Shown: positions 25,843 through 34,710 of the stretch, in pieces
Position numbering within the stretch: position 1 is the first letter of the stretch
Layout: each line of letters begins with the position of its first letter
Origin: Acidobacteriota bacterium
GTDB taxonomy: Bacteria > Acidobacteriota > Terriglobia > Bryobacterales > Bryobacteraceae
Length of the DNA stretch: 64,000 nt
Direction: 5' to 3'
Assembly: GCA_016870915.1 (NCBI GenBank)
Contig: VFZY01000003.1
Span: forward strand, 1-64,000
Notes under the pieces: model-generated
The model's input: only the letters and a program-made list of their open reading frames with translations
What the model was told of the DNA's origin: nothing
The model's database searches: none
Program-made: the position numbers and the translations under genes

Positions 25843-28266
25843 TCACTCCGGAACGAACTGCATGGCGTAGAGCCGGGCACCGCGCATCCGGAACTCGACG
25901 CGGACGGTCTTGCCGACGAAAGCCGACACGTCCGTCCCCCGGCTCATCCATTCCACTTTCTTCCGGATGTGATCGCCGTTGATGTAGACGCAATCGTCCG
26001 CCGAGTACCCGGGCAGGGGTGTCCCGTTTTCGTCGAGCAGCCCGATTTGCGCATAGCCCGCCGCACCGGTATCGATATTGAGCTCCAGGTGTTTCCCTGT
26101 GAAGCGCAGCGGGCGCGTCAGCAGACGCCCGCCCGTGTAGGCCGCTTCCGCCGCCGCGAATCCGTCCAGCCGCTGCACGTAGCGGTACAAGGGCGCGGGC
26201 CTTTCTTTCCCGAACGGCGAGTGGTAGCCCGTGCCGCCGCCGCCATGGCCACCCACGAACTGCCAGATCTCGTCGCCCCGCCGGATCAGGCCGAAGGCGG
26301 CAAACAGCATCACCTCGCGGTCCTGCGTGGGGACATAGGCGGGACGGGGATAGCGGGTCCACTGCAGCCCGTCGCGGCTTACCGCGAGTTGCGTTTCCAC
26401 CACGCCTGACCCAGCCCCGCGCTCCGGCGCACCCAGGATCCGCCGCTGCGGCGGACCGTCTTCCCAGTAGTGGAAGTACACGGCGGGAAACGCGAGGTAT
26501 GCGTCCGGCGCCCACGGATACTTGAGCGCCTTGGTGACATAGATATCGGTGCCCACGGGATCCAAGGCCGGATCGGCCGCGAACGCGACGGGCAGATCCA
26601 GCCCGAAACCGCCGGGGCTTAGCGGACCATTGTCGAGATACCAGGGATCGAGTTCGGCGTTCTGCACGCGCACGCCGCGCGCCACCGCCGCAGTCGTCTG
26701 CTGGGGCGTCACCCGCTGGAACGGCCACGGCTCGAGCAGGTTCTTGACCTCGCTCCGCACGAAACGGCGTTCCGTGGCGCCGCCCGCCGTCATCCCATAA
26801 TCGGAGCGGTGATGCGCGACATAGAGCTGCCGCTGATCGTCATAGTAGAGATTCGACTGCGACCCGGCGGCGAATGGCAACGCCGCCGTTTCGTGCGGCG
26901 TGAAGCGCTCCCCGTCCGGCGAGCTGTAGACGAAGATCGAGCGCCGGCGCGTGCCGCTGACATACTTGTATCGCGCCTGCGGCGGAGCGTTGGGATCGTC
27001 GATCACCACGCCCAGGCCCACGGCCCGATCGAGCACTACGTTGCGATGGCCTTTGATCGCGGGCCCGAGATTCGGCCGTTCCCAGTGGACGCCATCGCGC
27101 GATGTCATTAGCAGCAGGATGTCATCGGGACCGCGATAGTAGAGCCGCAACAGCCCCGTGTGATCCTCGATCACGCAGAGGTGACCCCGCACTTCCTCCG
27201 CCACCTTCTCCATTCTCTTGGGCGGCTGCGGGACGAACTGAACGTTCTCGCGCCGCTCCACCAGCGCACCGTCGAGAAACAGGTGCTTCCGCGAACCGAG
27301 CGCCACCACTGGTTCCTTGGACGGGAATAGCAGCGGCGGTCCGGCCACGGGCGCGCGCGTGGGCAGGCGTCCGCCATGGGTGACCGAGAAACTCCCTGGC
27401 GGCCGGAACCCCGCCGCCGGATAGAGGGCCCCACGCGACACGCGCATCTCATCGATCCGCGCCGCGAGCGGCCGCTCGAAGAGGCCGTCGCGGCCGATGG
27501 TCAGATACGCTTCGCCGCCCTCGGGCAGCGCACGGAGCTCCGCCGGGGCTGGGGGCGTTTGCGGGACGCCGCCCACATAGTGCCGGACCTGCCGGTCGGC
27601 GTGGGTGTAGACGAAAGCGAGGTGCTGCCAGAGGCCGGCGGCGAGTTGCGTGGGCAGGCTGAGCGTTGTGCCCGAGGCCGCGTTGACGAACACGAACTTT
27701 CGCCCTCCCGCCGCGAGACTCAGGCGCGTGTAGAGCTGGTTGTCGCCCCGGGGACCGGTCCCGATTTCGTAGACCACGCCTTCGGCGGCTGGCACGCCCG
27801 GCCGCAGCCAGAACTCGATGGTCCAATCTTCGGCGCCGAGATTGAGCCCGCTTCGGCTGACATTGGCGAAACCGGCGCTGCGCAAGTGTTTCTCGCCCGC
27901 CGTGGTGAAGGCAGCGAAGGTCGCCGTTTCCCACCACAGCGGCTGCGTCTTCCGTCCGGCGGGTACCGGCAAAGGGACCAGGCCAAACAGCTTTGCCGAT
28001 TGCGAATCCGGGCGGATGGCCGTCCCCCGCATGACCAGCGGCTCGGGAGCCATGGGCTCCAGCGCGTTGCCGAAGCGCCCTTCGACGAGCCGCCCGCCGC
28101 GTCCGAGCACGAGGACATGCTCGCCGGTGGCGGCGTCGTTCATCAGGGAGGATGGGTAGCACTCCCGCTGCTCATCGAAGAGCCAGAGCGCCACGGTGTC
28201 CGCGCTGAGCGGCGTCACCGCCAGGAACAGAAAGCAGGCTCTCGAGGAGTGCATGAGGAGTCTCAT
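25843..28266 (-). CDS. secreted LamG-domain protein with GH32/43-like beta-propeller
   Basis: An 807-residue protein with a leader (HSSRACFLFLAVTPLSA). The N-terminal third contains a concanavalin/LamG-type domain (about 115-285: LGAEDWTIEFWLRPG, GLWQHLAFVYTHADRQVRHYVGG, ARIDEMRVSRGALYPAAGF). The central part has five-bladed-propeller-like repeats of glycosidase type (VIEDHTGLLRLYYRGPDD, LLMTSRDGVHWERPNLG, VYSSPDGERF, VSRDGLQWTRYPR). The C-terminal domain (LRFTGKHLELNIDTGAAGYA) looks like another beta-sandwich. I infer a surface or periplasmic protein that binds or cleaves a polysaccharide; catalytic acids are not pinned down. It lies between a two-component system upstream and an Oar receptor downstream on the same strand. 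Confidence 0.8.
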   Translation of the reverse strand: MRLLMHSSRACFLFLAVTPLSADTVALWLFDEQRECYPSSLMNDAATGEHVLVLGRGGRLVEGRFGNALEPMAPEPLVMRGTAIRPDSQSAKLFGLVPLPVPAGRKTQPLWWETATFAAFTTAGEKHLRSAGFANVSRSGLNLGAEDWTIEFWLRPGVPAAEGVVYEIGTGPRGDNQLYTRLSLAAGGRKFVFVNAASGTTLSLPTQLAAGLWQHLAFVYTHADRQVRHYVGGVPQTPPAPAELRALPEGGEAYLTIGRDGLFERPLAARIDEMRVSRGALYPAAGFRPPGSFSVTHGGRLPTRAPVAGPPLLFPSKEPVVALGSRKHLFLDGALVERRENVQFVPQPPKRMEKVAEEVRGHLCVIEDHTGLLRLYYRGPDDILLLMTSRDGVHWERPNLGPAIKGHRNVVLDRAVGLGVVIDDPNAPPQARYKYVSGTRRRSIFVYSSPDGERFTPHETAALPFAAGSQSNLYYDDQRQLYVAHHRSDYGMTAGGATERRFVRSEVKNLLEPWPFQRVTPQQTTAAVARGVRVQNAELDPWYLDNGPLSPGGFGLDLPVAFAADPALDPVGTDIYVTKALKYPWAPDAYLAFPAVYFHYWEDGPPQRRILGAPERGAGSGVVETQLAVSRDGLQWTRYPRPAYVPTQDREVMLFAAFGLIRRGDEIWQFVGGHGGGGTGYHSPFGKERPAPLYRYVQRLDGFAAAEAAYTGGRLLTRPLRFTGKHLELNIDTGAAGYAQIGLLDENGTPLPGYSADDCVYINGDHIRKKVEWMSRGTDVSAFVGKTVRVEFRMRGARLYAMQFVPE

Positions 28267-28345
28267 CTTTCCATATGGTAGAAGACGGCAAGAAGCTGTG
28301 ACTTCGCCCGGAGTAGCCGAAGCGGCCGGGCCTTCAGAGGTGGCC

Positions 28346-28990
28346 CTAGCCGGAGGTGATCCCCTGGCGGATCGCGAATCTCACCAGGTCGGCGCTGCTG
28401 CGCAACTGGAGCTTGCGCAGGATGCGATTGCGATGGGTGTCGACGGTGTAGACGCTGATGTTGAGTTCGGAGGAAACGTCCTTGGCCTGCTTGCCTTCGG
28501 CCAGCAGCCGGAACACGTCCAGTTCGCGCGCCGTCAGCAGATCGGTGGGGCTGCCGACGAATCGCTGGTAGTCCGTGAGCACCGCATTGGAGACACCCGG
28601 GGCAATGTAGGCCTCGCCGCCGGCGACTGTGCGGACAGCGCGCAGCAGTTCCTCGTCAACCGACTCCTTCAGAACGTAACCCTTGGCGCCGGACCGCAGG
28701 GCCTCCCGAACGTAATTCGAATCCTTATGCATCGACAGGATCAGCACGCGTATCTTGGGCCAGTTCTGCACGATTTGCTGAGTCACCTCGACACCACTCA
28801 TTTGCGGCATCGCGATATCCAGCAACACGAGATCCGGAACCAGGTGCCGGATGAGCGTCAAGGCGGCGGCGCCCCCGCCGGCCTCCCCGACAACCTCGAA
28901 CTCGGCTGGATGCTCGCCGAGAATCAAGCGAAAGCCGCGCCGGACCATGGCATGGTCGTCCACAAGGAGGATCCTGGTGGGGCGGCTCAT
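28346..28990 (-). CDS. NarL/FixJ-family response regulator
   Basis: A 214-residue regulator. The receiver domain starts ILLVDDHAMVRRG and has the phospho-acceptor Asp58 in LVLLDIAMP, the Thr/Ser-type switch in VLILSMHKD and Lys in GAKGYVLKES. The C-terminal LuxR-type HTH (about 148-210) reads LTARELDVFRLLAEGKQAKDVSSELNISVYTVDTHRNRILRKL. It should bind DNA on phosphorylation by the adjacent histidine kinase, whose 3' end overlaps its start by 4 nt. Its target is unknown, but the polysaccharide-type locus directly downstream on the same strand (79 nt) is the first candidate. Confidence 0.95.
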   Translation of the reverse strand: MSRPTRILLVDDHAMVRRGFRLILGEHPAEFEVVGEAGGGAAALTLIRHLVPDLVLLDIAMPQMSGVEVTQQIVQNWPKIRVLILSMHKDSNYVREALRSGAKGYVLKESVDEELLRAVRTVAGGEAYIAPGVSNAVLTDYQRFVGSPTDLLTARELDVFRLLAEGKQAKDVSSELNISVYTVDTHRNRILRKLQLRSSADLVRFAIRQGITSG

Positions 28991-30321
28991 GCGGGCTGAG
29001 ACTCCAGTGCCTGTTCTGGCACATGCACGAGAACCGTCACTCCCGCGCCCGGCTGCGACAACACGGTAAGGTCTCCGCCGATCACCTGCGCGCGCTCACG
29101 CATGCCGACGATGCCCATCCCCTGCCGGCCGCCGGACTCCGGCGCCAACCCGCCGCCGTCGTCGGCCACCGTCAACTCCAACCGGCGTTCCTGGCGGGTT
29201 AGCGAGACGTCCACCTTCGATGCCGTAGAGTGCCGGGAAACGTTGGTGAGGGCCTCCTGGCAGATTCGAAACAGATGCGTTTCCACAAGCGGCGCCATGC
29301 GCTCCCGGACCTGGCTACGGTAGTCCACGGTGATCCCCGTCCGCTGGCTGAAACCCCGCGCCAATTCGCGCAGCCCCGCATCCAGTCCAAAGTCGTCCAG
29401 GATGCGGGGACGGAGCAACTGAGCCATGTCGCGGGCGGTGGCCTGGGCTTCGCGCACCAGATTCATCGCATCGCGCAAACGCTCCCGATCCTCGGCCTGA
29501 TCTGTGTGCATTACCGTGAGACTCGACTCAATCGCATTCAAGGTCTGGCCGAACTCATCGTGCAGATCCTGGGAAAAGCGGCGGGCGTTCTCTTCCTGCT
29601 CCGACAGCACACGCAGCGACAACCTTTCCATATCACGAGCCTTCCGTTCCAGCCGCTTGAAGACCGACATCGACGCGGCGACGGTAAGCGCGGCGATAGC
29701 AGCCGCCAGGCCCAAGGCGGCCAGGAACAGATTGCGAGCCGTGCTGAGGAGAGCGTCATCCACCACCAGTAGGGCTCCGCGCGACCGCGAGGCATGCGCG
29801 AGCGATGCCTCCATCAGCCGGTCGCTGGCGGCGGTGAGTGACCGGTAGCGAACCGATAGTTCCGGCGAATTGTTCTTGCGAGCGCCAACGAGACGTTCCG
29901 CTTCCTCAAACACCAGTCCGCTGGCGGCTGCCACTTCCTGCCAAGCGGTGCGAACCTCGATGACCAGCCGGGCCGTCAACGCATCGCGCACGATACGCTC
30001 AATGCGGCTGCGCTCCTCACGAAGATCGGCCGTCAGCCGCAAGAATTCAGCCTGCCGGTGCTCGTCAGCCAGCGAGTAAAGCAGCACGCCGAGCGCCGCC
30101 TGATGGTGAGCCAGCTCATCGATCAGACTGGTATCGCGCAACTGCTCAGCCGTCAGAGAGCTGGTTTCCCGGTCGATCTGCCCCAATGCGCGCAAGCCGA
30201 TCAATCCCGACCCCACCATCGCCGCCAGGACAATACCGAACCCAACCAGTAGCGCACCGACAAAAAACTTTCCTTCCCTGCCACGGCCCGGCCAGTGGCC
30301 AGAAAGGTCTCGCATTTCCAC
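28987..30321 (-). CDS. membrane sensor histidine kinase (HisKA_3 family)
   Basis: A 444-residue kinase. TM1 is at about 19-42 (FFVGALLVGFGIVLAAMVGSG) and TM2 at about 196-220 (LFLAALGLAAAIAALTVAAS), enclosing an all-helical CHASE3-like periplasmic sensor of about 150 residues. The dimerisation domain has His254 in FSQDLHDEFGQTLNAIESS, followed by a GHKL ATPase with FRICQEALTNVSRHS (N box), VADDGGGL and GMGIVGMRERAQVIGG. This is the NarX/LiaS-type architecture that pairs with NarL-type regulators, as found directly downstream. The GTG at 30321 has GAGG 6 nt before it; an in-frame ATG is at 30315. Confidence 0.93.
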   Translation of the reverse strand: MEMRDLSGHWPGRGREGKFFVGALLVGFGIVLAAMVGSGLIGLRALGQIDRETSSLTAEQLRDTSLIDELAHHQAALGVLLYSLADEHRQAEFLRLTADLREERSRIERIVRDALTARLVIEVRTAWQEVAAASGLVFEEAERLVGARKNNSPELSVRYRSLTAASDRLMEASLAHASRSRGALLVVDDALLSTARNLFLAALGLAAAIAALTVAASMSVFKRLERKARDMERLSLRVLSEQEENARRFSQDLHDEFGQTLNAIESSLTVMHTDQAEDRERLRDAMNLVREAQATARDMAQLLRPRILDDFGLDAGLRELARGFSQRTGITVDYRSQVRERMAPLVETHLFRICQEALTNVSRHSTASKVDVSLTRQERRLELTVADDGGGLAPESGGRQGMGIVGMRERAQVIGGDLTVLSQPGAGVTVLVHVPEQALESQPA

Positions 30322-30539
30322 GTCTTGCCTCGCCTCTATCTATGATGCCAGGGAAATCGCCGACGCCACATTGTGGATGACTTGTACGGATCTATCACGG
30401 TTTTCCTTGACACCTGATGAAGCCGTGGTGGCCCGCATTGACTACCTGGTCACGAATCGCCAGTACTGCATTGATTGAGCTCGGGAACGGCACCAATACT
30501 ACGGATGGCGGTTCACGTTTTCCAGCGGCAGGGGGCTAA

Positions 30540-31856
30540 GTGCTAGCGAGATTGAAGGAGTTCCTGACATTCCGAGACAGCCGGTTCGAGGATGTCACGC
30601 GCGACAACCTGAGCAATGTGCTCTACCGTGACTTTAGCGCCGGACTGGTAACTGCCATGACCGCGATCCCCATGGCGATGGGGTTTTCGATGGCCAATGG
30701 CTTAAGGCCCGAACAGGGTCTTATCGCGGGTGCCGTGGCCTGCCTGGTTGGGCGCACGTATGGCGGCTCAAAGTATCAGGTGTACGGCCCCACGGCTGCC
30801 TTCATTCCCCTGATTTACGCAGTGGTGCAGAAGTATGACCACGCATTCCTGGTGGCAGTTTCTATCCTGGCCGGTATTGTGTTGTGCATCATGGGGCTGC
30901 TTGGGCTCGGCAAGGTGGCCAAGCACGTACCCAACTCGATCGTCGTGGGCTTCACCGTTGGAATCGGTATCACCATTGCAGCCACCAACCTCTACGACGT
31001 GCTTGGTATTCAGGCGGCCGGGGGCCCGAACCTGCTAACGAAACTCGCTGGAGTGGTCAACAACATTGGCTTGGTCAACGGATATGCCCTTGCGTTGGGC
31101 CTGATGGTGTTCCTGCTGACACGCTTTCTTCAGCGGTTGTCGATCTACATCCCCGCGCCGCTGCTGGCCGTGGGCGCCGCCACCTCCGTTGCGGCTACGG
31201 TGTGGGCGTCCAAGGGCCTGAACCTGATCAGCACAAAGTACGGCGGTATTCCCACCGACTTCTTCGTGTTCACCCCTCCACGCCTGCCGGAGATGACCGC
31301 CGCGGTATGGATGGACATGGCTTACTTCGTGGTGGCCATCGTGTTTATCTCTGGCGTTGAGAGCCTGTTGTGTTCGTCCATGGCCGACAGGCTGGCCGGC
31401 AACAAGAAGACTCCGTTCAACCCGGACAAAGAGTTCTGGGGTCAAGGCCTGGTGCAGATCATCACGCCGTTGCTCAACGGTTTCCCGTGCACAGGAGCGC
31501 TGGCGCGTACCGCCACCAGCATCCGGGCCGGCGCGGTTACACCGGTTGCGGGGTACTTCAAGGCCGCTCTCAAGCTCGGCATGGTGTTGTTTCTGGCCCG
31601 TTGGCTGGAGATGGTGCCGATGGCCTGTATCGGCGGCGTGATGCTGTGGGTTTCGAGCAACATGATCAAGGTTTCCGAGATGAAGCACGTGTGGGCGACC
31701 GGACGTTTCCATTCGGCACTGATGGTGTACACAGCGGTGATGGTGCCCATGACCGACTTTCTGACCGGCGTGCTCTCGGCGCTGGTTCTTTACTTTGTGT
31801 TGCGGCCTTTCCTGGAGCGGGCAGCGGCTCTGGCCGAACCCACCAAGGCCGCGTAA
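30540..31856 (+). CDS. SulP-family anion transporter lacking STAS domain
   Basis: A 438-residue protein with 10-12 membrane segments. SulP marks are FSAGLVTAMTAIPMAMGFSM, GRTYGGSKYQVYGPTAAFIP (the anion-binding TM3 region), VVGFTVGIGITIAATNL and FISGVESLLCSSMADRLAGN. The cytoplasmic STAS domain that normally adds 110-150 residues after the membrane part is missing; the protein ends 20 residues after the last TM (VLYFVLRPFLERAAALAEPTKAA). SulP proteins carry sulfate, bicarbonate or organic anions in symport. The GTG start has GGGGG 5 nt before it. It is followed after 12 nt by a tandem Usp gene, a pairing also seen for bicarbonate-type SulP genes. Confidence 0.9.
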   Translation: MLARLKEFLTFRDSRFEDVTRDNLSNVLYRDFSAGLVTAMTAIPMAMGFSMANGLRPEQGLIAGAVACLVGRTYGGSKYQVYGPTAAFIPLIYAVVQKYDHAFLVAVSILAGIVLCIMGLLGLGKVAKHVPNSIVVGFTVGIGITIAATNLYDVLGIQAAGGPNLLTKLAGVVNNIGLVNGYALALGLMVFLLTRFLQRLSIYIPAPLLAVGAATSVAATVWASKGLNLISTKYGGIPTDFFVFTPPRLPEMTAAVWMDMAYFVVAIVFISGVESLLCSSMADRLAGNKKTPFNPDKEFWGQGLVQIITPLLNGFPCTGALARTATSIRAGAVTPVAGYFKAALKLGMVLFLARWLEMVPMACIGGVMLWVSSNMIKVSEMKHVWATGRFHSALMVYTAVMVPMTDFLTGVLSALVLYFVLRPFLERAAALAEPTKAA

Positions 31857-31868
31857 GAGTAGCCCTTT

Positions 31869-32657
31869 ATGTTCGAACGAATTGTTGTTTTGGCGCCTGA
31901 AGACAAGGAAGCGGCAAGCCGTCTGCATGAGGCGGCCGCCTGTTTGGGTGGGGGAAAGGCACGCATTGCGTCTGTCCATTTGGAGAACAAGCGCCTCGAT
32001 ACGGGTCACAACATCGACGATGCGCTGGCTGCCCTAGTTGCCGAGAACGCCGATCTGGTGGTGCTGGGTGCGCACAAGCACACGGTGGCCAAGCGCGTGG
32101 CCATGTTGGCGCCCTGCTCGATGCTGATGATACCGGAGGGCGCTTCGTTCTCGTTGCGCCATGTGTTGGCCGCCGTCGACTTCTCGGAAGCTTCGGGTGA
32201 AGCGGTGACGGAGGCAGCCCGACTGACCGGGTCCGTACAGGACGCCTCACTGACCGTGGCGGCCGTGGAGACGGACGACGATCCATGGCTGGACTGGCAC
32301 GACTATCCTTCACGGCTTCAGGAAAAGCTGGATGAGTTCGCCTCCAAACATAGCGGCGATGTCCGTCCTGAGTGCATTGTTGAACCCGCGTGCAGCACGC
32401 CGGCTCAGGCTTCCGAGGAAGGTGAGACCGCAAGCTCGATTGTTGGACTTGCCGAACGCGTGGGTGCCTCTCTGGTTGTGGTCGGTACGCGGGGCCGTAC
32501 ACGCGCATCGGCGGTGTTGCTGGGCAGCGTGACCGAGAAGGTGGTGGAGCTTTCACCTCTTCCGGTGCTTACGGTGCGGCGGCACGGCGGCCAACTGGGG
32601 CTGCTGCGAGCCCTACTGGAGCGCTTAGACCACGACGAGCCCATGGTGGCAAGTTAG
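31869..32657 (+). CDS. tandem universal stress protein (UspA family)
   Basis: 262 residues with two Usp repeats. The first (about 1-95, MFERIVVLAPEDKEAASRLH ... NADLVVLGAHKHT) is degenerate and short. The second (about 98-245, RHVLAAVDFSEASGEAVTEAARL ... ASLVVVGTRGRTRASAVLLGSVTEKVV) keeps the ATP-binding G-x2-G-x9-G-S signature and VLTVRR at the last strand. Such proteins act as ATP-dependent modulators in the cytosol. Position 12 nt behind a SulP transporter that lacks its own regulatory STAS domain suggests it could regulate that transporter; this is inference. Confidence 0.9.
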   Translation: MFERIVVLAPEDKEAASRLHEAAACLGGGKARIASVHLENKRLDTGHNIDDALAALVAENADLVVLGAHKHTVAKRVAMLAPCSMLMIPEGASFSLRHVLAAVDFSEASGEAVTEAARLTGSVQDASLTVAAVETDDDPWLDWHDYPSRLQEKLDEFASKHSGDVRPECIVEPACSTPAQASEEGETASSIVGLAERVGASLVVVGTRGRTRASAVLLGSVTEKVVELSPLPVLTVRRHGGQLGLLRALLERLDHDEPMVAS

Positions 32658-32685
32658 GCTGCAGAGAATCAGAAGGGGAGTGAAA

Positions 32686-32934
32686 ATGAAACCTCGCGTT
32701 GGGTTGGACGCAATCCTCCATTTGCACGACGTGGCGGATTCGAGGGGTGGCCTCGGACGCGAGTCTCCTTCTGAACAGCGCAGGCGGCTCCAGAGGCAGC
32801 TTGAGCAGAAGCTGAACGAGGTGAAAGCCCTGTCGGAGCGGCTGGAACAACTTGGCGGAGGTGCGACAGTCCAGCGGCCGAAGTCTCGACTGGTGCGCTG
32901 GCTGCGCCGGCTCTCATTCATGGCTGCCGAGTAG
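32686..32934 (+). CDS. small basic coiled-coil protein, unknown function
   Basis: 82 residues from ATG 32686 (AGGGGAG lies 5 nt upstream; a GTG two codons earlier is less well placed). The centre is a heptad-like helix (SPSEQRRRLQRQLEQKLNEV then KALSERLEQLGG), and the C-terminus is a basic amphipathic segment (PKSRLVRWLRRLSFMAAE) that could touch membrane or protein. No family recognised. It follows the Usp gene by 28 nt on the same strand and probably belongs to that transcript. Confidence 0.6.
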   Translation: MKPRVGLDAILHLHDVADSRGGLGRESPSEQRRRLQRQLEQKLNEVKALSERLEQLGGGATVQRPKSRLVRWLRRLSFMAAE

Positions 32935-32954
32935 TATGGAGCGCAACGACGCGG

Positions 32955-33371
32955 CTATTTGATCCAGCGATCAAGCCAAGCCGCGGCCGCCGAGCCCAAG
33001 GCGTTCAGGACGGCGCCCCAACAGATGTCGATGAGTGCCAATCGCAGGGGCCAATCCCGCACCAGCGAGTAGTTGGTCATCTCGTAGATCGCGTATACCA
33101 CCAGGCCGTAAGCGGCTCCCCAAACGAGCGCGGATGGAATCGGATTGGCTGCGGAGACCCTGGGCAAGACAAAGAGCACGATTCCGAGCGGGATGGCGAG
33201 ATAAACGATCAGTGCCGCCCAAAGAATGGGCTGCAACCCGTTTCCGGACATGCGGAGGAAAGACCCGAGTTCCCTCTTGTACAGTCCGGAGGCAACGATC
33301 CCCAGCCACAGGTAGTCCAGCGCCAACAAGATCGGCGGCAGGAACAGAAAGACTTTCACGGAATGCCACAT
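32955..33371 (-). CDS. DUF2177 family membrane protein
   Basis: 138 residues and four hydrophobic segments. The start MWHSVKVFLFLPPILLALDYLWLG and the motif VVYAIYEMTNYSLVRDWPLRLALIDICWGAVL are those of DUF2177 integral membrane proteins, whose function is unknown. The ATG at 33371 has GAGG 8 nt upstream. It ends the minus-strand arm of the cobalamin-regulator cluster, 5 nt behind the DUF1295 gene, so it is surely co-transcribed with it. In other bacteria DUF2177 genes recur beside DUF1295, CFA-synthase-like and LitR-type genes, which fits a role in membrane lipid modification. Confidence 0.85.
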   Translation of the reverse strand: MWHSVKVFLFLPPILLALDYLWLGIVASGLYKRELGSFLRMSGNGLQPILWAALIVYLAIPLGIVLFVLPRVSAANPIPSALVWGAAYGLVVYAIYEMTNYSLVRDWPLRLALIDICWGAVLNALGSAAAAWLDRWIK

Positions 33372-33376
33372 GGTAT

Positions 33377-34168
33377 CTACCTCGCAATGTTTCTTGGCTG
33401 CAGCCTTGGCGGCAGGGGGAAGAAGGGGCTCGTTCGTTCCCTGTAACGTTCGAACTCCGGATTCGCCTCGTACTTCTTCTCGAGCATGGGGATTCCCGAT
33501 ACCCCGAGGATCAAGGCGGTGATGGCAGCAGGGCCCGCTATGGTTTTCCACCCGCCAGGGGCAGAGCAGGCGATGAGCCAGACACCCCACCACAGTGTCA
33601 CCTCGCCGAAATAGTTTGGATGGCGTGTGTACTTCCAGAGACCGGAGGTGATCACTCGCCCCCGGTTGCGTGAATCAGCCTTGAAGCGCTTGAGTTGGAG
33701 GTCGCCCAGCGCCTCGAAGGCGAAACCTACCAGCCAGACGGCGGCACCGACAGCGTCAAGAGGCGTGAGGGCGGAATTCCGCTGAGCGAAGACGTAGGAC
33801 ACAGGAAGCAGAACAACAACAGCGAGAATCGCCTGCAGCAGAAACACTTGAAGGTACGAGCGGACCGCGAAGGTGTGCCCCCATTCCTCGCGCCACTTGC
33901 GGTAACGCCAGTCTTCGGCTTTTCCCTGATTCCTGGCGCCGATATGGAGCGACAGCCGCACCCCCCAAACGGTCACGAGCGCCAGTATCAGCAACGCGCG
34001 ACTCGATCCGTTGGACGTCGCGAGCCATGCCACGAGTGTGAGAACGACAAAGCCGATTCCCCAAGCGACATCGGCAACATCATTCCGGCGCAGCCTTATG
34101 GACACGATGAACCAGAGGCTCGCGTACACGATTGCAGCGCATAGTTGAAGAAGCACTACGTCGACCAT
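33377..34168 (-). CDS. DUF1295 membrane protein (steroid 5-alpha-reductase-like)
   Basis: 263 residues, about six membrane segments. The C-terminal motif LWKYTRHPNYFGEVTLWWGVW and the end GIPMLEKKYEANPEFERYRERTSPFFP are those of DUF1295, a bacterial branch of the 5-alpha-reductase/isoprenylcysteine methyltransferase superfamily, which binds NADPH or SAM at the HPNY region. The likely reaction is reduction of an unsaturated lipid, but substrate is unknown. The ATG at 34168 is the first in frame. It lies 94 nt after an SRPBCC gene on the same strand and 5 nt before DUF2177. Confidence 0.87.
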   Translation of the reverse strand: MVDVVLLQLCAAIVYASLWFIVSIRLRRNDVADVAWGIGFVVLTLVAWLATSNGSSRALLILALVTVWGVRLSLHIGARNQGKAEDWRYRKWREEWGHTFAVRSYLQVFLLQAILAVVVLLPVSYVFAQRNSALTPLDAVGAAVWLVGFAFEALGDLQLKRFKADSRNRGRVITSGLWKYTRHPNYFGEVTLWWGVWLIACSAPGGWKTIAGPAAITALILGVSGIPMLEKKYEANPEFERYRERTSPFFPLPPRLQPRNIAR

Positions 34169-34262
34169 CAGAGTTCCGGGCGGGCTATCCGCGCCCCGGC
34201 GACGTCGCGCGGGAAATCATAGGTCTCTCCTGCGTTGCCCGCAGCATTCCGCGCCTGGGTTC

Positions 34263-34706
34263 TCATCGAGTTCCTTCCTCACAATAGCGTTTGGTCACGC
34301 TGTGGCGATGGCGGAACATCTGTCCTAGACCTAAAGCGGTGGCCCAGGCAAGCAAGCGATTCGCCCATTTGCCACCAGGAAGGAGATACTCGATCCGGTC
34401 GGTCAATCGGGTAGCGTTTCCAAGGGGCTCGAACTCGTGGCGGTGAATCCACAGGGCGAACGGACCCTCGATTTGCTGGTCTTCGAAGAAGCGGTTCCTT
34501 TCCAGCGCAGAATGCAGGGCTGTCCAGCGGAATGGTCCGACCATGAGATCGACGCGAGCGCCGGGCTCGATGCCGCCCGATCTCTTGATCACGCGCACTG
34601 GTGGAAAGGCCGGACTTAGAAGGCGCAGTGCGTCTTCTCGTTCGTGAAAGGCGAATACCTTCTCTACTGGGGCCTGAATCACTACGCTCCGGAGAAAATG
34701 GGGCAT
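34263..34706 (-). CDS. SRPBCC family protein (second copy)
   Basis: 147 residues of START/Bet v1-like (SRPBCC) type: it begins MPHFLRSVVIQAPVEKVFAFHEREDALRLLSPAF, the usual first strand and V-shaped helices, and has FEDQQIEGPFALWIHRHEFE and TRLTDRIEYLLPGG in the sheet. These proteins bind lipids or polyketides in a deep cavity. It is related to the SRPBCC protein encoded at 36069 but only moderately similar (both keep HRHEFE/HTHRFE and a D-x-I/V-x-Y strand). The ATG at 34706 is 4 nt after the stop of the SDR gene; an upstream start at 34760 would overlap that gene by 50 nt and adds nothing conserved. Confidence 0.85.
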   Translation of the reverse strand: MPHFLRSVVIQAPVEKVFAFHEREDALRLLSPAFPPVRVIKRSGGIEPGARVDLMVGPFRWTALHSALERNRFFEDQQIEGPFALWIHRHEFEPLGNATRLTDRIEYLLPGGKWANRLLAWATALGLGQMFRHRHSVTKRYCEEGTR

Positions 34707-34710
34707 GGTG

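Noticed and set aside
30322-30539. TPDEAVVARIDYLVTNRQ-like text before the SulP gene as a gene fragment
   Set aside because: Only about 25 residues are protein-like and no family fits; too short to call.
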